A stretch of 64,000 nt of DNA from NCBI GenBank assembly GCA_028690035.1, contig JAQVCA010000002.1:310001-374000 (forward strand), read 5' to 3'. This DNA is from Comamonas sp. (GTDB lineage: Bacteria; Pseudomonadota; Gammaproteobacteria; Burkholderiales; Burkholderiaceae_C). Shown piece by piece: positions 9,047 to 17,593 of the stretch. Within the stretch, counting starts at the first letter, position 1; each line of letters begins with the position of its first letter. The position numbers and the translations under genes are program-made. The notes beneath the pieces were generated by a model, which saw only the letters and a program-made list of their open reading frames with translations, was not told the origin of the DNA and did no database searches.

Positions 9047-10666
9047 TCAAAGCTGTGGGCTGGTCAGACGCCTCTGCGCTGGTGCTGGCGAATGCAACAG
9101 CGATAACGTCTGCTCGGCGCTGCCCAGGCGCAACAAGCCCATGGTGTTGCGCACGTTGCCCGCTTGGCTGCGCAAAGCCAGTGCCGAGGCCGTCACCTGC
9201 TCCACCAACGCCGCGTTTTGCTGGGTGATGTTTTCCAGCTCGGCCATGGCGCCGTTGATCTGGGCAATACCCAGCTGCTGTTCGTGCGTGGCGGTGTTGA
9301 TGCCGGCCAACAGAGCATCGACCTGCGCCACGGCTGCCAAGGTATCGTCCATGCGCTGCAGCGCCACCTGCGTGGCTTGGCTGCCGTTGGCGACGCGGTC
9401 GCTCGCTTGCCCCACCAGCTGGCGGATGCTGCGCGCCGCATCGGCGGTGTGCGTGGCCAGGGTGCGCACCTCGCTGGCCACCACGGCAAAACCGCGCCCT
9501 TGCTCACCGGCGCGCGCCGCCTCCACAGCAGCGTTCAACGCGAGCAAATTGGTCTGAAACGCCACACCTTCGATCAACTGCACGATGCCCTGAATGTCCC
9601 GGGAAGCGTTGGCGATCTCGCACATGGTGCGCCCGGCCGCCTCTACGGCATCGTGGCCGCTGCCCGTCAGCGCCTTGGTCTGCGCCGCCAGCTGCACCCC
9701 CTGGGCGACAGCGGCAGCGCTGCTGTGTACCGTGCTGGTGATTTCCTCCATGGCCGAGGCCGTGAGCGCCAGGTTGCTGGCCTGGGTCTGGGTGCGTTCA
9801 AACAGATCGCGGTTGCCCTCGGCCACCTCCTGCACCGACTGCTCCAGCTGCTGCACCTCGCTGCGCACATCGTGTACCACGGTGCGCAAGTTCACGCTGA
9901 GCTGAAACAGCGCGCGCTGCAACTGCCCGACGTTGCCCGCTGCACCCGTGGTCACGGGATGCGACAGATCGCCCGAGGCCAGCCGGTTGGCATCGCTGAC
10001 CAGCGCCGCCAGCGGCGCCACCGCCCAGCGCCGCGCCAGCCAGCTGGTGATCAGCACCGCCGCCGCCGCACTGACCGCCGTCATGGCCAGCGGCGCCTGC
10101 AGTGCGGCGGGCAAAGCCACGATGGCCACCCCCGCCACATGCAGCCCGCTCAGGCGTGCGCCGGTACTGGGCTGCAGCCAGCGGCCCACCTGACCACGCC
10201 AGCCAGTGCGCTGCACCTGGCCCCCGTGCAAGCGATAGCGCTGCACACCGGCCTGCTCATCGGCGCGCATGCAGGCATACAACGCCTGGGCCTGCTGCAC
10301 CTGTTCGGGCGATGGCACGGTGCGCACCGACAGGTAGCCCGTCACCTGTGCCCCCGAACGCAGCGGCGTGATGTTGGCCTGCACCCAGTAAAAATCGCCG
10401 TTTTTGCAGCGGTTCTTCACCAACCCGGTCCATGGTTGTCCAGTGTGGACGGTGTCCCACAGGTCGCGAAAGGCTTCCCGTGGCATATCTGGGTGGCGAA
10501 TGATGTTGTGCGGCTGCCCCAGCAATTCTTCTTCAGTGAACCCACTGACGGCAATGAAGGCCGGATTGCAGTACGTGATGTAGCCATCGACATCAGTGAC
10601 CGATACCAGAGTTTCCTGTACGTGAAAGTGGAGCTCGTGCTCGGTGATGGGCAGATTGGTGCGCAT
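9047..10666 (-). CDS. PAS-domain chemoreceptor (Aer-like methyl-accepting protein)
   Basis: A 539-residue energy or redox taxis receptor. Residues ~15-120 form a PAS domain close to that of Aer ([12 protein letters not shown], then [16 protein letters not shown]), which in Aer binds FAD and senses redox state. A hydrophobic hairpin at ~170-212 anchors it, followed by HAMP and a cytoplasmic signalling domain with the conserved tip [20 protein letters not shown]. There is no periplasmic sensor loop, so the signal is probably internal. No che genes are adjacent. A weak sigma-70-type promoter can be read upstream. Confidence 0.88.
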   Translation of the reverse strand: MRTNLPITEHELHFHVQETLVSVTDVDGYITYCNPAFIAVSGFTEEELLGQPHNIIRHPDMPREAFRDLWDTVHTGQPWTGLVKNRCKNGDFYWVQANITPLRSGAQVTGYLSVRTVPSPEQVQQAQALYACMRADEQAGVQRYRLHGGQVQRTGWRGQVGRWLQPSTGARLSGLHVAGVAIVALPAALQAPLAMTAVSAAAAVLITSWLARRWAVAPLAALVSDANRLASGDLSHPVTTGAAGNVGQLQRALFQLSVNLRTVVHDVRSEVQQLEQSVQEVAEGNRDLFERTQTQASNLALTASAMEEITSTVHSSAAAVAQGVQLAAQTKALTGSGHDAVEAAGRTMCEIANASRDIQGIVQLIEGVAFQTNLLALNAAVEAARAGEQGRGFAVVASEVRTLATHTADAARSIRQLVGQASDRVANGSQATQVALQRMDDTLAAVAQVDALLAGINTATHEQQLGIAQINGAMAELENITQQNAALVEQVTASALALRSQAGNVRNTMGLLRLGSAEQTLSLLHSPAPAQRRLTSPQL

Positions 10667-10705
10667 AAGAACCGCCTCTCATACATCAAAAAATATGTTG
10701 CTAAT

Positions 10706-10734
10706 TGTATAAATCCTTGTCAATTAATGGTAAA
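10706..10734 (-). promoter_or_regulatory. Candidate sigma-70 promoter for the PAS chemoreceptor
   Basis: On the minus strand a TTTACC box and a TATACA box are separated by exactly 17 bases, about 40 bases upstream of the chemoreceptor ATG at 10666. Each box matches consensus at about four of six positions. The upstream AT-rich stretch also holds two TTGACA-like words, so the true start site is uncertain. Confidence 0.4.
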
Positions 10735-10836
10735 CCCTTAGAGAACTTTGGCCACTACTTGTCAAAAACTTCGATTTATGTCAATTTTTTGACAACGTAT
10801 CTTGCAGTCGGCACCTTGCTGTGGGCTTGCAAAGAA

Positions 10837-10866
10837 AAGGGCAAGACCACCGTTGGTCTTGCCCTT
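10837..10866 (-). terminator. Intrinsic terminator after nadA
   Basis: A perfect 13-bp stem (AAGGGCAAGACCA at 10837-10849 with its complement at 10854-10866) encloses a 4-base loop. Read on the minus strand it is followed by a short T-rich run (TTCTTT), so it should end nadC-nadA transcripts before the chemoreceptor promoter. Confidence 0.75.
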
Positions 10867-10873
10867 GATTTTT

Positions 10874-10915
10874 GGGTTTTGGGTTTTGGGTTTTGGGTTT
10901 TGGGTTTTGGGTTTT
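10874..10915. repeat. Six perfect tandem copies of GGGTTTT
   Basis: Six uninterrupted heptamers GGGTTTT occupy the 301-base gene-free gap (10667-10967) between nadA and the chemoreceptor, directly beside the nadA terminator. Six G3 runs could form an intramolecular G-quadruplex on the plus strand. In the nadA transcript the repeat reads CCCAAAA. The rest of the gap holds the chemoreceptor promoter region; no gene is seen. Confidence 0.95.
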
Positions 10916-10967
10916 GCCTGACGCTGGCCCCTGCCAGCGTGCATCAGGCAGCGTGCCTGCCCGGTGC

Positions 10968-12086
10968 CTACGCTGCGCCCAGATGCGGCACCAGTGCACC
11001 GGCATCGTGCCCGCCCTTGAGCGCAGCGGTGAAGGCCAGCATGCGGTCGATGGGCTGGCGTGCGCGCGGAATCAAAGCCGGGTCCACCTGCACGGCGTTG
11101 GTGCCGGTTTCCAGCACATGGGCCACACCGGCCAGGCCATTCATCGCCATCCAAGGGCAATGCGCGCAGCTTTTGCATGTGGCGCTGTTGCCTGCCGTGG
11201 GGGCTTCAATGAACACCTTGCCGGGGTTCAAAGTGCGCAGCTTGTGCAGCATGCCTTTGTCGGTGGCGACGATGAACTCGGTGGCATCCAGGGTTTGTGC
11301 GGCCTTCAGGATGGCGCTGGTCGATCCCACGGCATCGGCCAGGGCCACCACCTCGGCGGGGCTTTCCGGGTGTACCAGCACCTTGGCCTGCGGGTGTGCC
11401 TGCTTGAGTTGCTCCAGCTCCAGCGCCTTGAACTCGTCATGCACGATGCACGCACCATTCCAGAACAGCATGTCGGCGCCGGTTTCGCGCTGGATGTAGC
11501 CGCCCAGGTGGCGATCGGGCGCCCACAAAATCTTGTGGCCCTTGGCCTTGAGGGCGCTGACGATCTCCAGCGCGCAGCTGGAGGTGACCAGCCAGTCGGC
11601 GCGCGCCTTCACCGCCGCGCTGGTGTTGGCATAAACCACCACGGTGCGATCGGGGTGCTGGTCGCAAAACGCCGAAAACTCCTCCACCGGGCAACCCAAG
11701 TCCAGCGAGCAGGTGGCATCCAGATCGGGCATGAGCACGGTTTTTTCTGGCGACAAAATTTTGGCCGTCTCGCCCATGAAGCGCACGCCGCTGACCACCA
11801 GCGTTTGCGCGGCGTGGTCGCGGCCAAAGCGCGCCATTTCCAGGCTGTCGCTGACGATGCCGCCGGTTTCTTCGGCCAAGTCCTGCAAATCCGGGTGTAC
11901 GTAATAGTGCGACACCATGACCGCGTTCTTCTCTTTGAGCAGGCGGCGGATTTTGTCTTTGAGCGCCTCGCGCTCTGCCTGCGAGGGCTCGGGCGGCACA
12001 CGCGCCCAGGCGTATTTGGTGGCGCACACCGCGCCTTCTTCGGCGGGCTGCTCGTATTCGACGTCAATCACTGGGGCTTGGGACAT
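10968..12086 (-). CDS. nadA: Quinolinate synthase
   Basis: NadA condenses iminoaspartate with dihydroxyacetone phosphate to give quinolinate, using a [4Fe-4S] cluster. The 372-residue product has the family's three cluster-cysteine regions ([20 protein letters not shown] and [10 protein letters not shown]) and conserved blocks such as [18 protein letters not shown] and [11 protein letters not shown]. The nadC stop and nadA start share one base (TAATG), with AGGAG just before, so the two are translationally coupled. A terminator lies 100 bases downstream. Confidence 0.97.
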   Translation of the reverse strand: MSQAPVIDVEYEQPAEEGAVCATKYAWARVPPEPSQAEREALKDKIRRLLKEKNAVMVSHYYVHPDLQDLAEETGGIVSDSLEMARFGRDHAAQTLVVSGVRFMGETAKILSPEKTVLMPDLDATCSLDLGCPVEEFSAFCDQHPDRTVVVYANTSAAVKARADWLVTSSCALEIVSALKAKGHKILWAPDRHLGGYIQRETGADMLFWNGACIVHDEFKALELEQLKQAHPQAKVLVHPESPAEVVALADAVGSTSAILKAAQTLDATEFIVATDKGMLHKLRTLNPGKVFIEAPTAGNSATCKSCAHCPWMAMNGLAGVAHVLETGTNAVQVDPALIPRARQPIDRMLAFTAALKGGHDAGALVPHLGAA

Positions 12087-12931
12087 TACAACTCCTGCAC
12101 ACGCATAGAAAAGTCGGTGGCTTTGACATCCTTGGTCAAAGCACCAATCGAGATGCGATCCACCCCGGTCTCGGCCAGCGCGCGCAGGCCCTCCAGGGTG
12201 ACACCGCCAGAAATTTCCAAAATCGCCCGCCCGGCGTTGAGCTGCACCGCCTGGCGCAGCGTGGGCAGGTCCATGTTGTCCAGCAGCACCATGCGCGCGC
12301 CTGCGTCCAGCGCCTCGTGCAGCTGGGCCAGGGTTTCGACTTCGATTTCCACAAAGCTGGCCTGCGCCGCCACGGCCTGCGCCGCGCGCAGCACAGGCAC
12401 GATGCCCCCGGCAGCGGCAATGTGGTTTTCTTTAATCAGCACCGCGTCGTACAGGCCGATGCGGTGGTTCACGCCGCCGCCCACGGCCACGGCGTACTTT
12501 TGCGCCACGCGCAGGCCGGGAATGGTTTTGCGCGTATCAACAATCGCCGCGCGCGTGCCGCGCACCGCCTCCACGTAGGTGGCCGTCTTGGTGGCCACGC
12601 CCGAGAGCAGCTGCAAAAAGTTCAGCGCCGTGCGCTCGGCCGACAGCAGGGCGCGCGCCTGGCCTTCGATCTGCAGCACCACCTGATCGGGGGCGCAGCG
12701 CTGGCCCTCGGGCACCAGCCAGGTCAGCTGCACCTGGGGATCGAGGGCGCGCAGCGCCGCCTCAGCCCAGGGCGCGCCGCAGATCACGGCGCTTTCGCGC
12801 GCCAGGATGCGCGCACGCACGCGCTGGCCATCGGGCACCAGGGCGGCGGTCAAATCACCAGCGCCCACATCTTCTTGCAAGGCGCGCTGTACATCCGCTG
12901 CAACCTGAGCGGCAAGGATTTGGGGGGTCAT
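12086..12931 (-). CDS. nadC: Nicotinate-nucleotide pyrophosphorylase (carboxylating)
   Basis: NadC converts quinolinate and PRPP to nicotinate mononucleotide, the last de novo-specific NAD step. The product is 281 residues and shows the family blocks [60 protein letters not shown] and [14 protein letters not shown]. The ATG at 12931 begins the conserved region; an in-frame ATG at 12955 would add eight residues, and neither has a clear ribosome site. It is first in the nadC-nadA operon and divergent from panB. Confidence 0.96.
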   Translation of the reverse strand: MTPQILAAQVAADVQRALQEDVGAGDLTAALVPDGQRVRARILARESAVICGAPWAEAALRALDPQVQLTWLVPEGQRCAPDQVVLQIEGQARALLSAERTALNFLQLLSGVATKTATYVEAVRGTRAAIVDTRKTIPGLRVAQKYAVAVGGGVNHRIGLYDAVLIKENHIAAAGGIVPVLRAAQAVAAQASFVEIEVETLAQLHEALDAGARMVLLDNMDLPTLRQAVQLNAGRAILEISGGVTLEGLRALAETGVDRISIGALTKDVKATDFSMRVQEL

Positions 12932-13096
12932 AAATTCACAAGCGGGCGGTTTCATGGGGCGCCAAGCATAGCGGCAAGCCATGCTTTGGCGCGCCAGCGC
13001 GGCGCTTATCCGAAAAAACATGCCGTTTGTCTCAGTCGGCCCGCAGCGCATAGACTCGCGGCTTTTGCTTTTCAGCCCCCCACAGGAGACAAGCGG

Positions 13097-13978
13097 ATGA
13101 CCGCTGACAGCACCGCCACCGGCACGCCCTACGGCACCATTCCCCCCGCCTCGCCCCTGCCCCAGCGCAAGCCCATCAGCCTGCCGCGCCTGGCGCAGAT
13201 GCGCGCTGCGGGCGACAAAATCACCATGCTCACCGCCTACGACGCCACCTTCGCCGCCGTGGCCGATGCCGCCGGGGTCGAAACGATCTTGGTGGGCGAC
13301 TCGCTGGGCATGGTCTGCCAGGGCCTGCCCAGCACCGTGGGCGTGACGCTGGAGACCATGGCCTACCACACCGCCAGCGTGGCGCGTGGCCTGCGCCGTG
13401 CCCAGGGCACCGCCTGGGTGGTGGCCGATCTGCCCTACGGCAGCTACCAAGAATCGCGCGAGCAGGCCATGCGCAGCGCCACCGCGCTGATGCAGGCGGG
13501 CGCGCACATGGTCAAGCTCGAAGGCGGCGGCTGGACGGCGCCCACCGTGCGCTTTCTGGTCGAGCGTGGCATCCCCGTCTGCGCCCACCTGGGGCTGACG
13601 CCGCAAACCGTCCACGCCCTGGGCGGCTACCGCGTGCAGGGCCGGGGCGACGCCGCTGCCGCCGAGCTGCGCCGCCACGCCCTGGAGCTGCAAGACGCGG
13701 GCGCGGCCATGCTGGTGCTGGAGATGGTGCCCGCCCAGCTCTCCGCCGAACTGACGCAGGCGCTGGCGCACTGCCACACCATTGGCATTGGCGCGGGCAA
13801 CGGCACCGCAGGCCAGGTGCTGGTGCTGCACGACATGCTGGGCATGAACCTGGGCAAGATGCCCAAGTTTGTGCGCAACTTCATGCACGACGCGGGCAGC
13901 GTGCGCGGCGCCATGCAGGCCTATGTGCGCGCCGTCAAAGACGGCAGCTTCCCCGACAACGCCCTGCACGCTTGGTAA
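13097..13978 (+). CDS. panB: 3-methyl-2-oxobutanoate hydroxymethyltransferase
   Basis: PanB adds a hydroxymethyl group from methylene-tetrahydrofolate to 2-oxoisovalerate, giving ketopantoate. The 293-residue product shows the family signatures [40 protein letters not shown] and [15 protein letters not shown]. Glu in MLVLEMVPA and the metal-binding Asp residues are present. A strong AGGAGA at 13084-13089 sets the start at 13097, although the open frame extends far upstream as an antisense shadow of nadC. panC follows after a 78-bp repeat element. Confidence 0.97.
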   Translation: MTADSTATGTPYGTIPPASPLPQRKPISLPRLAQMRAAGDKITMLTAYDATFAAVADAAGVETILVGDSLGMVCQGLPSTVGVTLETMAYHTASVARGLRRAQGTAWVVADLPYGSYQESREQAMRSATALMQAGAHMVKLEGGGWTAPTVRFLVERGIPVCAHLGLTPQTVHALGGYRVQGRGDAAAAELRRHALELQDAGAAMLVLEMVPAQLSAELTQALAHCHTIGIGAGNGTAGQVLVLHDMLGMNLGKMPKFVRNFMHDAGSVRGAMQAYVRAVKDGSFPDNALHAW

Positions 13979-14007
13979 GCCTGGGCCGCACACCACTTTA
14001 TTTTTAT

Positions 14008-14085
14008 GAGCTGGTCGCGCTGATTGGATAAGGTTTTTAGGTAGTTTTTTATCTAAAACCTTTATCTAACCAGCGGTACCAGCTA
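14008..14085. repeat. 78-bp palindromic intergenic repeat, copy 3
   Basis: Ends are GAGCTGGTCGCGCTGATT and AACCAGCGGTACCAGCTA, with a second inverted repeat inside (AAGGTTTTTAG with its near-complement). It fills the panB-panC gap and ends 14 bases before the panC ATG, which has no Shine-Dalgarno sequence. Confidence 0.85.
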
Positions 14086-14099
14086 TTACTTTCATACCT

Positions 14100-14948
14100 A
14101 TGCAAGTCGTCCACACCATCCCCGAACTGCGCGCTGCCCTGGCCGGGCGCGGCCACCCCGCCTTTGTGCCCACCATGGGCAACCTGCACGCCGGGCACCT
14201 CGCTCTGGTGCGCCACGCCCAAACGCTGGGCGATGTGCAGGTGACGAGCATCTTCGTCAACCGCCTGCAATTTTTGCCGCACGAAGATTTTGATAGCTAC
14301 CCACGCACGCTGCAGGCCGACTGCGAGCAGCTGCAGGCCGCCGGTTGCGACATTGTGTTTGCGCCCAAAGAAAGCGATCTGTACCCGCAGCCGCAAACCT
14401 TCAAAGTGCAGCCCGATGCGCAGCTGGCCGACATCCTCGAAGGCCACTTTCGCCCCGGCTTTTTCACCGGCGTGTGTACGGTGGTGCTGAAACTGTTTGC
14501 CGCCGTCTTTGGCACCAGCGGCGGCGGCACGGCGGTGTTTGGCAAGAAGGACTACCAGCAGCTGCTGGTGCTGCGCCGCATGGTGGAGCAGTTTGCGCTG
14601 CCGATTGCCATCGTCGGCGCCGAGATCGAACGCGCCGAAGGCGGCCTGGCGCTGAGCTCGCGCAATGGCTACCTCAGCGCCGAGCAGCGCCAGCAGGCCC
14701 AGGCGCTGTCGCGCGCGCTGGCCGCGCTGGCCCAGGCCGCGCGCCAAGGCCAGGCACCGCTGGAGCAACTCGAAGCCCAGGCCAGCGCCGCGCTCAATGC
14801 CCAAGGCTGGCAGACCGATTACCTCACCGTGCGCCAGCGCCACAACCTGCTGCCCCCCGCCCAGGCCGATCTGGCCAGCGCCCCGCTGGTGGCCCTGGGC
14901 GCTGCGCGCCTGGGCAGCACGCGCCTGATCGATAACCTGGAGTTTTAA
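14100..14948 (+). CDS. panC: Pantothenate synthetase
   Basis: PanC joins pantoate and beta-alanine with ATP to form pantothenate. The 282-residue product has the HIGH-like nucleotide motif as MGNLHAGHLALV (residues ~26-37), FVNRLQF, the region EGHFRPGFFTGVCTVVLKLF, FGKKDYQQL and SSRNGYLS, all standard for the family. The usual FVNPTQF reads FVNRLQF and GEFRPGHFxGV reads GHFRPGFFTGV, minor variations at substrate loops. No Shine-Dalgarno precedes the ATG; a repeat element lies just upstream instead. Confidence 0.95.
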   Translation: MQVVHTIPELRAALAGRGHPAFVPTMGNLHAGHLALVRHAQTLGDVQVTSIFVNRLQFLPHEDFDSYPRTLQADCEQLQAAGCDIVFAPKESDLYPQPQTFKVQPDAQLADILEGHFRPGFFTGVCTVVLKLFAAVFGTSGGGTAVFGKKDYQQLLVLRRMVEQFALPIAIVGAEIERAEGGLALSSRNGYLSAEQRQQAQALSRALAALAQAARQGQAPLEQLEAQASAALNAQGWQTDYLTVRQRHNLLPPAQADLASAPLVALGAARLGSTRLIDNLEF

Positions 14949-14951
14949 AAG

Positions 14952-16751
14952 CTAGCGCGCCGGTGGCGTGCCCACCAGCTGCGCCGGTATCCAGCCGCGC
15001 AGGCTGTTGAGAAAGGCCCAGGCCTGCACGCGCGGCACATCGGCCACACGGATCACGCCTTCTTGCACGCGCCCGGCTTGCAGCGCCACGGCCCGGCCCA
15101 CGCCGGGCAGCAGACCGCATTGCAGCGGCGGCGTCACCCACTGGCCATCAAGCAAGGCGGCAATGTTGCCGCGTGTGCATTCGGTGATTTCGCCATCCTC
15201 GTTGCACAGCAGGCTGTCGAAGGCCGGGCTGTCCGGCTGGGGCGCCAGCGCCTCGTAGTGTGCGCGGCGCGTGGTTTTGAAGCGCACAAACTCGCTGTGC
15301 GCCTCAGCCAGCGGCGCACGGGCCCATTGCAGTTGCACCTGCGGGGGCGATGGCGGGCTGGCAAAGGCCTGCGCCGTCAGCGCGCCATCGGCCTGCAGCA
15401 GCACGCGCACGCGCCACAGCCCGGTGGGGTGGGCCTGGGCCAGCGCTGCCAGCGCCTGCTGTGCGGCAGCGGCATCCCAGGGGTAGCCAAAGTGCTGCGC
15501 CGCCTGCGCCATGCGCGCCAAGTGCAACGCGGCGTGGCGCAGCTGGCCATCGTCCAGCGCCAGGGTTTCCAGAATCTCAAACGGCTGGCTGATGCGCTCG
15601 GCAAACGCGCGCTTGGCGCGCCACTCGCGCCATTCGCCCTCGGGCTGGGCATCGGCGGTGATGCCGCTGCCAATGCCGCAGGTCAGCGTCTGCGCGTCCT
15701 GCAGTACCAGGGTGCGAATCGGCACGTTGAAGGTGGCGCGGACGCCCCCGGCGCCGTCGCTGCGCACCACGCCCAATGCGCCGCAGTACCAGCCGCGCGG
15801 GCCGTTTTCCAGCTGGGCAATGGCCTGCATGGCACTGCGCTTGGGCGCGCCGGTGATCGAGCCGCACGGAAACAGCGCCTGCAGCACCTGCCACAGGCCC
15901 GTGCCTGCGGGCAGCCGGGCGCGCACATCCGAGGTCATCTGCCACACCGTGGGCAGGGCCTGCAGGGCAAACAGCTGCGGCACCTGCACGCTGCCCACCT
16001 CGGCGATCTGGCCCAGGTCGTTGCGCAGCAGGTCCACGATCATGACGTTCTCGGCGCGCTCTTTGGCGCTGTGGCGCAGGTGCTGGGCCTGGGCCAGATC
16101 GTGCTCGGGCGTGCTGCCGCGCGCGGCCGTGCCTTTCATGGGGCGCGTCAGTATCTGGCCGCTGCCTGCGGCGGGCTGGTGCCAGTCAAAAAACAACTCG
16201 GGCGAGGCACTGAGCACCGCCTGCGCGCCCAGGTTCAGGTACAGGCCATAGCCCCCAGGCTGGGCGCGCTGCAGCGCCGCAAACAGCGCCTGCGGCTGCA
16301 GCGGCGTGGCACTGTGCGCCGTATCCTGCTGCGTGAGGTTGAGCTGGTAATAGCGCCCAGCGGCAATGTCGTCGTGGATGCGCGCCAGCGCGGCATCGAA
16401 GGCCGGGCGCGCCACGCCGCTGTGCCACTGCAGCACCGGGGCCGCCGCCACCGGCGCGCCAGCGCTGGCCATGGGCTGGGGCGCATCGGCATAGATGGCA
16501 AACCAGGCCAGCGGCCCCGGCGCCGGGTGGGTGTGCAGATCGGGGCGCAAGGCGCTGGCCGCCTCGTACGTCAGGCCGCCCACGCACCAGGCCCCCTGGC
16601 GCGCGGCCTCTTGCACCGCAGGCAGCAGCGCCGCCAGCTGCGCGGCATCGTGCGCCTGCAGCACCTGCTGGGGCACCCCCCAACCGCCCTGCAGGCGCGG
16701 GCGGTCGGCGGTCAAGGGCTGGGCAAAATCAATCTGGGCGGTACACAACAT
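14952..16751 (-). CDS. pabB: Fused aminodeoxychorismate synthase component I / aminodeoxychorismate lyase
   Basis: A ~599-residue fusion for p-aminobenzoate (folate) synthesis. The N-terminal ~370 residues are a chorismate-binding domain with GGLTYEAA, LTRPMKGTAARG, ERAENVMIVDLLRNDLG and the catalytic PCGSITGAPK block. The C-terminal ~220 residues are a class IV aminotransferase-like PabC domain (RFKTTRRAHYEAL with its PLP lysine, then NEDGEITECTRGNIA and LLPGVGRA). The glutamine amidotransferase PabA is not in the window. Start: ATG at 16751; a TTG at 16778 would add nine residues. Its end is 3 bases from panC, tail to tail. Confidence 0.92.
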   Translation of the reverse strand: MLCTAQIDFAQPLTADRPRLQGGWGVPQQVLQAHDAAQLAALLPAVQEAARQGAWCVGGLTYEAASALRPDLHTHPAPGPLAWFAIYADAPQPMASAGAPVAAAPVLQWHSGVARPAFDAALARIHDDIAAGRYYQLNLTQQDTAHSATPLQPQALFAALQRAQPGGYGLYLNLGAQAVLSASPELFFDWHQPAAGSGQILTRPMKGTAARGSTPEHDLAQAQHLRHSAKERAENVMIVDLLRNDLGQIAEVGSVQVPQLFALQALPTVWQMTSDVRARLPAGTGLWQVLQALFPCGSITGAPKRSAMQAIAQLENGPRGWYCGALGVVRSDGAGGVRATFNVPIRTLVLQDAQTLTCGIGSGITADAQPEGEWREWRAKRAFAERISQPFEILETLALDDGQLRHAALHLARMAQAAQHFGYPWDAAAAQQALAALAQAHPTGLWRVRVLLQADGALTAQAFASPPSPPQVQLQWARAPLAEAHSEFVRFKTTRRAHYEALAPQPDSPAFDSLLCNEDGEITECTRGNIAALLDGQWVTPPLQCGLLPGVGRAVALQAGRVQEGVIRVADVPRVQAWAFLNSLRGWIPAQLVGTPPAR

Positions 16752-16862
16752 GGCAAGCACAACGCAACAAAAATACAAGGGGCCGTCCGGCAGGGTCGGC
16801 CACGTTAGGCGGCAAGCATACCGTGCGCCCCCCAGCGGGTATGCTTCAAGCCAAATCGCCCC

Positions 16863-16894
16863 TAAACCCTTACCCAGTCTGCGCTGACAGCTAC
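16863..16894. repeat. Partial copy (right half) of the intergenic repeat
   Basis: The stretch reading TAAACCCTTACCCAGT then GCGCTGACAGCTAC closely matches the right half of the copy at 54599-54664. It ends six bases before the ATG of the DTW-domain gene, which has no Shine-Dalgarno sequence. Confidence 0.65.
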
Positions 16895-16900
16895 CAATTT

Positions 16901-17557
16901 ATGCAACGCCTGCTCTGCCCCGATTGCCTGCGTCCACGCTCGGTGTGCTGGTGCGCCGTGGTGCGCCCCGTGGCCTGCCGCACCGAGGTGCTCATCCTGC
17001 AGCACCCGCAGGAGCTGGGCCACGCCAAGAACACCGCCTTGCTGCTGCAGCACTGCCTAGGCACTGCTGCGCGCACCATCGTCGGGGAATCCTGGGACAC
17101 CCCTAGCCTGACGCAGTGGCTGCACGGCGACGGCAAGCACAGCCTGCTGCTCTACCCGCCCAGCGTGCCCGATGCGCAACTGCCGCTGCTCGTCCCCCCG
17201 CCGCTGCCGCCCCAGTGGCTGCGCCCGCCCGTGGCACCGGCGCAGCTGCGCCTGGTTGTGCTGGACGGCACCTGGCGCAAAAGCCGCAAGATGCTCTACG
17301 CCAACGCCCCGCTGCAACAGCTGCCGCGCCTGGCCCTGAACACGGAACACCTGCCGCCCGGGCGTTACCACATCCGCAAGGCCCAGGCGCCCGGGCAGCG
17401 CTCCACCTTCGAAGCCAGCACCCTGGCCCTGGCACAGCTGGGCGGCATCACCCCCGCGCAGCTGCAGCAGCTGGATGCGGTGTTTGATGCGTGGGTGGAG
17501 CAAGTTTGCTGCTTTGCAACAAAAACGCGCACGCCGCCCCCCACCAGATACACTTAA
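16901..17557 (+). CDS. DTW-domain tRNA-uridine aminocarboxypropyltransferase (TapT-like)
   Basis: A 218-residue protein of the DTW family, whose E. coli member TapT (YfiP) makes acp3U47 in tRNAs from S-adenosylmethionine. The N-terminal zinc-ribbon-like cysteines CPDC...RSVCWC (residues ~6-18), HPQELGHAKNTA, and the signature DGTWRKSRKM in the DTW position are all visible, followed by RLALN and STFEASTLAL. The last ~20 residues look unconserved. The ATG at 16901 starts the conserved region. The upstream repeat replaces a recognisable ribosome-binding site. Confidence 0.88.
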   Translation: MQRLLCPDCLRPRSVCWCAVVRPVACRTEVLILQHPQELGHAKNTALLLQHCLGTAARTIVGESWDTPSLTQWLHGDGKHSLLLYPPSVPDAQLPLLVPPPLPPQWLRPPVAPAQLRLVVLDGTWRKSRKMLYANAPLQQLPRLALNTEHLPPGRYHIRKAQAPGQRSTFEASTLALAQLGGITPAQLQQLDAVFDAWVEQVCCFATKTRTPPPTRYT

Positions 17558-17593
17558 ACGCTGTTGCATCTGTATATTGAGGAGCTTGCCACG

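Noticed and set aside
10874-10915. The GGGTTTT array as a CRISPR-like array
   Set aside because: Units are contiguous with no spacers, so it is a simple tandem repeat.
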